A stretch of DNA of 64,000 bases from Streptomyces hoynatensis. GTDB taxonomy: Bacteria > Actinomycetota > Actinomycetes > Streptomycetales > Streptomycetaceae. A program made the position numbers and the translations under genes. The notes beneath the pieces were generated by a model, which saw only the letters and a list, made by a program, of their open reading frames with translations, was not told the origin of the DNA and ran no database searches. The stretch is taken from the NCBI RefSeq assembly GCF_003626535.1, contig NZ_RBAL01000005.1, positions 1-64,000 on the forward strand. The letters are read 5' to 3'. This document shows positions 62,566 through 64,000 of this stretch, in pieces (positions within the stretch are counted from its first letter, which is position 1; each line of letters opens with the position of its first letter).

Positions 62566-63345
62566 ATGAACCTGAGCGTCATCCCCGACGCCTGGTCCTG
62601 GCTGACCACCGCGGACAACTGGTCGGGCAGCGGCGGGGCCGCGCACCGGCTCAACGAGCACCTCTACCTGACCGCGGTCTGCCTCGTGCTGTCCTGCGCC
62701 ATCGCCCTGCCGCTCGCCCTGTGGCTGGGGCACGGCGGCGGGCGGCGGTTCGGCGGCGCGCTGGCGATCAACATCTCCAACGCCGGGCGCGCGGTGCCCA
62801 CCTTCGCCGTGCTGGTGCTGCTCACCCTCGGCCCGCTCGGCACCCACGGCGACCTGCCGACCGTCATCGCCCTCATCCTCTTCGCGGTGCCGCCGCTGCT
62901 CACCAACGCCTACGTCGGCATCTCCCAGGCCGACCCGAGCGTCGTCCAGGCCGCAAAGGGCATGGGCATGTCCCACCTGCAGGTCCTCGGCCGGGTCGAG
63001 ATCCCCCTCGCCTTCCCGCTGATCATGACCGGCGTGCGCACGGCGGCCGTGCAGATCGTCGCCACCGCCACGCTGGCCGCCCTGCCGGGCGGCGGCGGCC
63101 TCGGCCGCATCATCACCGCGGGCTTCCGCACCTACCGCACCCCGCAGGTGGTGGCCGGCGCCGTGCTCGTCGCGCTGCTCGCCCTCGCCGTCGAGGGCGT
63201 GCTCGCGCTGGCCCAGCGGCTCCTCGACCCGGGCCGCAGGCACCGGGTCCGCGAGGCCGCGCCCGCGCCGGCCGGCGAGGCGCCCCACGAGCCGCCCACC
63301 GGCCGGCCCCGACCCACCCGACCCCTCACAGGGAGCACCCAGTGA
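62566..63345 (+). CDS. Osmoprotectant ABC transporter permease 2 (OpuCD-like)
   Basis: This 259-residue permease is paralogous to the preceding one. It has the EAA loop VQAAKGMGMSHLQVLGRVEIPLAFPLIMTGV and six membrane helices. The C-terminal tail is Pro/Arg-rich. ATG 62566 lies one base after the upstream stop with AGGAGG nearby. Its TGA overlaps the GTG of the binding-protein gene. The two permeases should form the heterodimeric channel. Confidence 0.93.
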   Translation: MNLSVIPDAWSWLTTADNWSGSGGAAHRLNEHLYLTAVCLVLSCAIALPLALWLGHGGGRRFGGALAINISNAGRAVPTFAVLVLLTLGPLGTHGDLPTVIALILFAVPPLLTNAYVGISQADPSVVQAAKGMGMSHLQVLGRVEIPLAFPLIMTGVRTAAVQIVATATLAALPGGGGLGRIITAGFRTYRTPQVVAGAVLVALLALAVEGVLALAQRLLDPGRRHRVREAAPAPAGEAPHEPPTGRPRPTRPLTGSTQ

Positions 63346-64000
63346 CCACCACTGACACGTCCGCCACCGACTCGCCCCGTCCGAGCGGAAGCACCGGAAG
63401 CACCGGAAGGGCGCCCGGTGGCCTCGGCCGCGCCCTCCTCGCCTTCGGCAGCGTCGCCACCCTCGCCCTGACCCTGGCCGCCTGCGGCGGGGACAGCCTG
63501 GAGGAACAGGACAGCGGCGGCTCCAGCGGCGGCGGCAGCGGCTCGGAGGAGCCCGCCGGGGGCTCGCTGACCATCGGCGCCGCCAGCTTCACCGAGTCGA
63601 CGGTGATGGCCGAGCTGTACGCCCAGGTCCTCGACGAGGCCGGCTACGACACGACGGTCACCACCGTGCAGAACCGCGAGCTCTACGAGCCCGACCTGGA
63701 GGACGGCAACATCGACATCGTCCCCGAGTACGCCGCCACCCTGGCCGAGTTCCTCAACGCCCAGGTCAACGGCGCCGACGCGGAGCCGGTCGCCTCCCCC
63801 GACATAGCCGACACCCTCGCCGCCCTGCGGGAGCTCGCCGAGCCGAGGGGCCTGACCGTGCTGGACGCCGGGGACGCCGTGGACCAGAACGCCTTCGCCG
63901 TCACCGAGGACTTCGCGGCGGAGCACGACCTCAGGACGCTCTCCGACCTCGGCGAGGCCGGCGTGCCGGTGCGGCTGGCCGCCGGCGACGAATGCCCGGA
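63342..64000 (+). CDS. Osmoprotectant-binding lipoprotein (3' end outside window)
   Basis: The first 219 residues of an OpuCC/ProX-type substrate-binding protein are present. The N-terminus is Ser/Thr/Gly-rich, then an export helix ends in the lipobox LTLAACGG (Cys acylated). After a Gly/Ser linker the domain starts SLTIGAASFTESTVMAELYAQVLDEAGY. YEPDLEDGNIDIVPEYAATL is typical of glycine betaine/choline-binding proteins. It delivers ligand to the two permeases encoded before it. GTG 63342 overlaps their stop. Confidence 0.92.
   Translation, partial: MTTTDTSATDSPRPSGSTGSTGRAPGGLGRALLAFGSVATLALTLAACGGDSLEEQDSGGSSGGGSGSEEPAGGSLTIGAASFTESTVMAELYAQVLDEAGYDTTVTTVQNRELYEPDLEDGNIDIVPEYAATLAEFLNAQVNGADAEPVASPDIADTLAALRELAEPRGLTVLDAGDAVDQNAFAVTEDFAAEHDLRTLSDLGEAGVPVRLAAGDECP

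Overview
The window is very GC-rich (roughly 70% or more by eye), has strong G/C bias at third codon positions and frequent GTG starts, and carries a conserved actinobacterial gene set: ilvD, ppx/gppA, radA-disA, clpC, lsr2, coaX-nadC-nadB-panC, nuoD2 and folP/folB/folK. The gene content and order match what I remember of the S. coelicolor SCO33xx-SCO34xx chromosome core, so I read it as a Streptomyces or close relative. No rRNA, tRNA, CRISPR array, insertion sequence or prophage was seen.

Layout. 1-2.8 kb: MacB/FtsX-type ABC exporter. 3-5.3 kb: proC, a methyltransferase, and an operon of a wHTH regulator, a membrane coiled-coil protein and a tiny basic peptide. 6-9 kb: a membrane protein divergent from a Ser/Thr kinase with an extracellular propeller. 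9-13.1 kb: ilvD, a Cys-rich protein, Ppx/GppA. 13.2-16.4 kb: ABC-2 exporter with a divergent TIM-barrel/TetR pair. 16.7-23.7 kb: an unusual sigma-like/HxxxCxxC/TM/BACON membrane protein divergent from radA-disA, then a secreted protein divergent from a MutY-type glycosylase. 24-29.9 kb: an accessory stretch with a reductase, two HxlR regulators, GNAT, hydrolase, NTF2-like, MBL hydrolase, tag and a CxxC protein. 30.2-31.7 kb: a secreted GH5-CBM2 cellulase behind a CebR-like operator. 31.9-35 kb: a large NACHT NTPase. 35.2-41 kb: clpC (with a ClgR-like box), lsr2, a BlaI regulator and two small genes. 41-46.5 kb: NAD and pantothenate/CoA biosynthesis operon. 46.6-48.6 kb: two-component system. 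48.7-50.9 kb: MidA-like methyltransferase next to nuoD2. 51-53.3 kb: PH-domain proteins. 53.4-56.9 kb: a type VII secretion-substrate-like cassette. 56.9-59.8 kb: folate genes around a repeat-bearing intergenic region. 59.9-64 kb: DUF3180 protein and an osmoprotectant ABC transporter running off the end.

How the genes work together. Housekeeping modules (NAD/CoA, folate, branched-chain amino acid and proline synthesis, DNA repair and c-di-AMP, proteolysis, nucleoid silencing) are separated by transporters and regulator/effector pairs. Many regulators sit beside a recognisable palindrome. At least fifteen genes have a TANNNT -10 box only 6-8 nt before the start codon, so leaderless transcription appears common here.

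The best candidates for little-described biology are the T7SS-like cassette with two paralogous flanking proteins and a decayed third copy, the NACHT protein, the sigma-like/ZAS/BACON transmembrane protein, the wHTH/coiled-coil/basic-peptide operon, and the four-copy 17-bp repeat between folP and folB.
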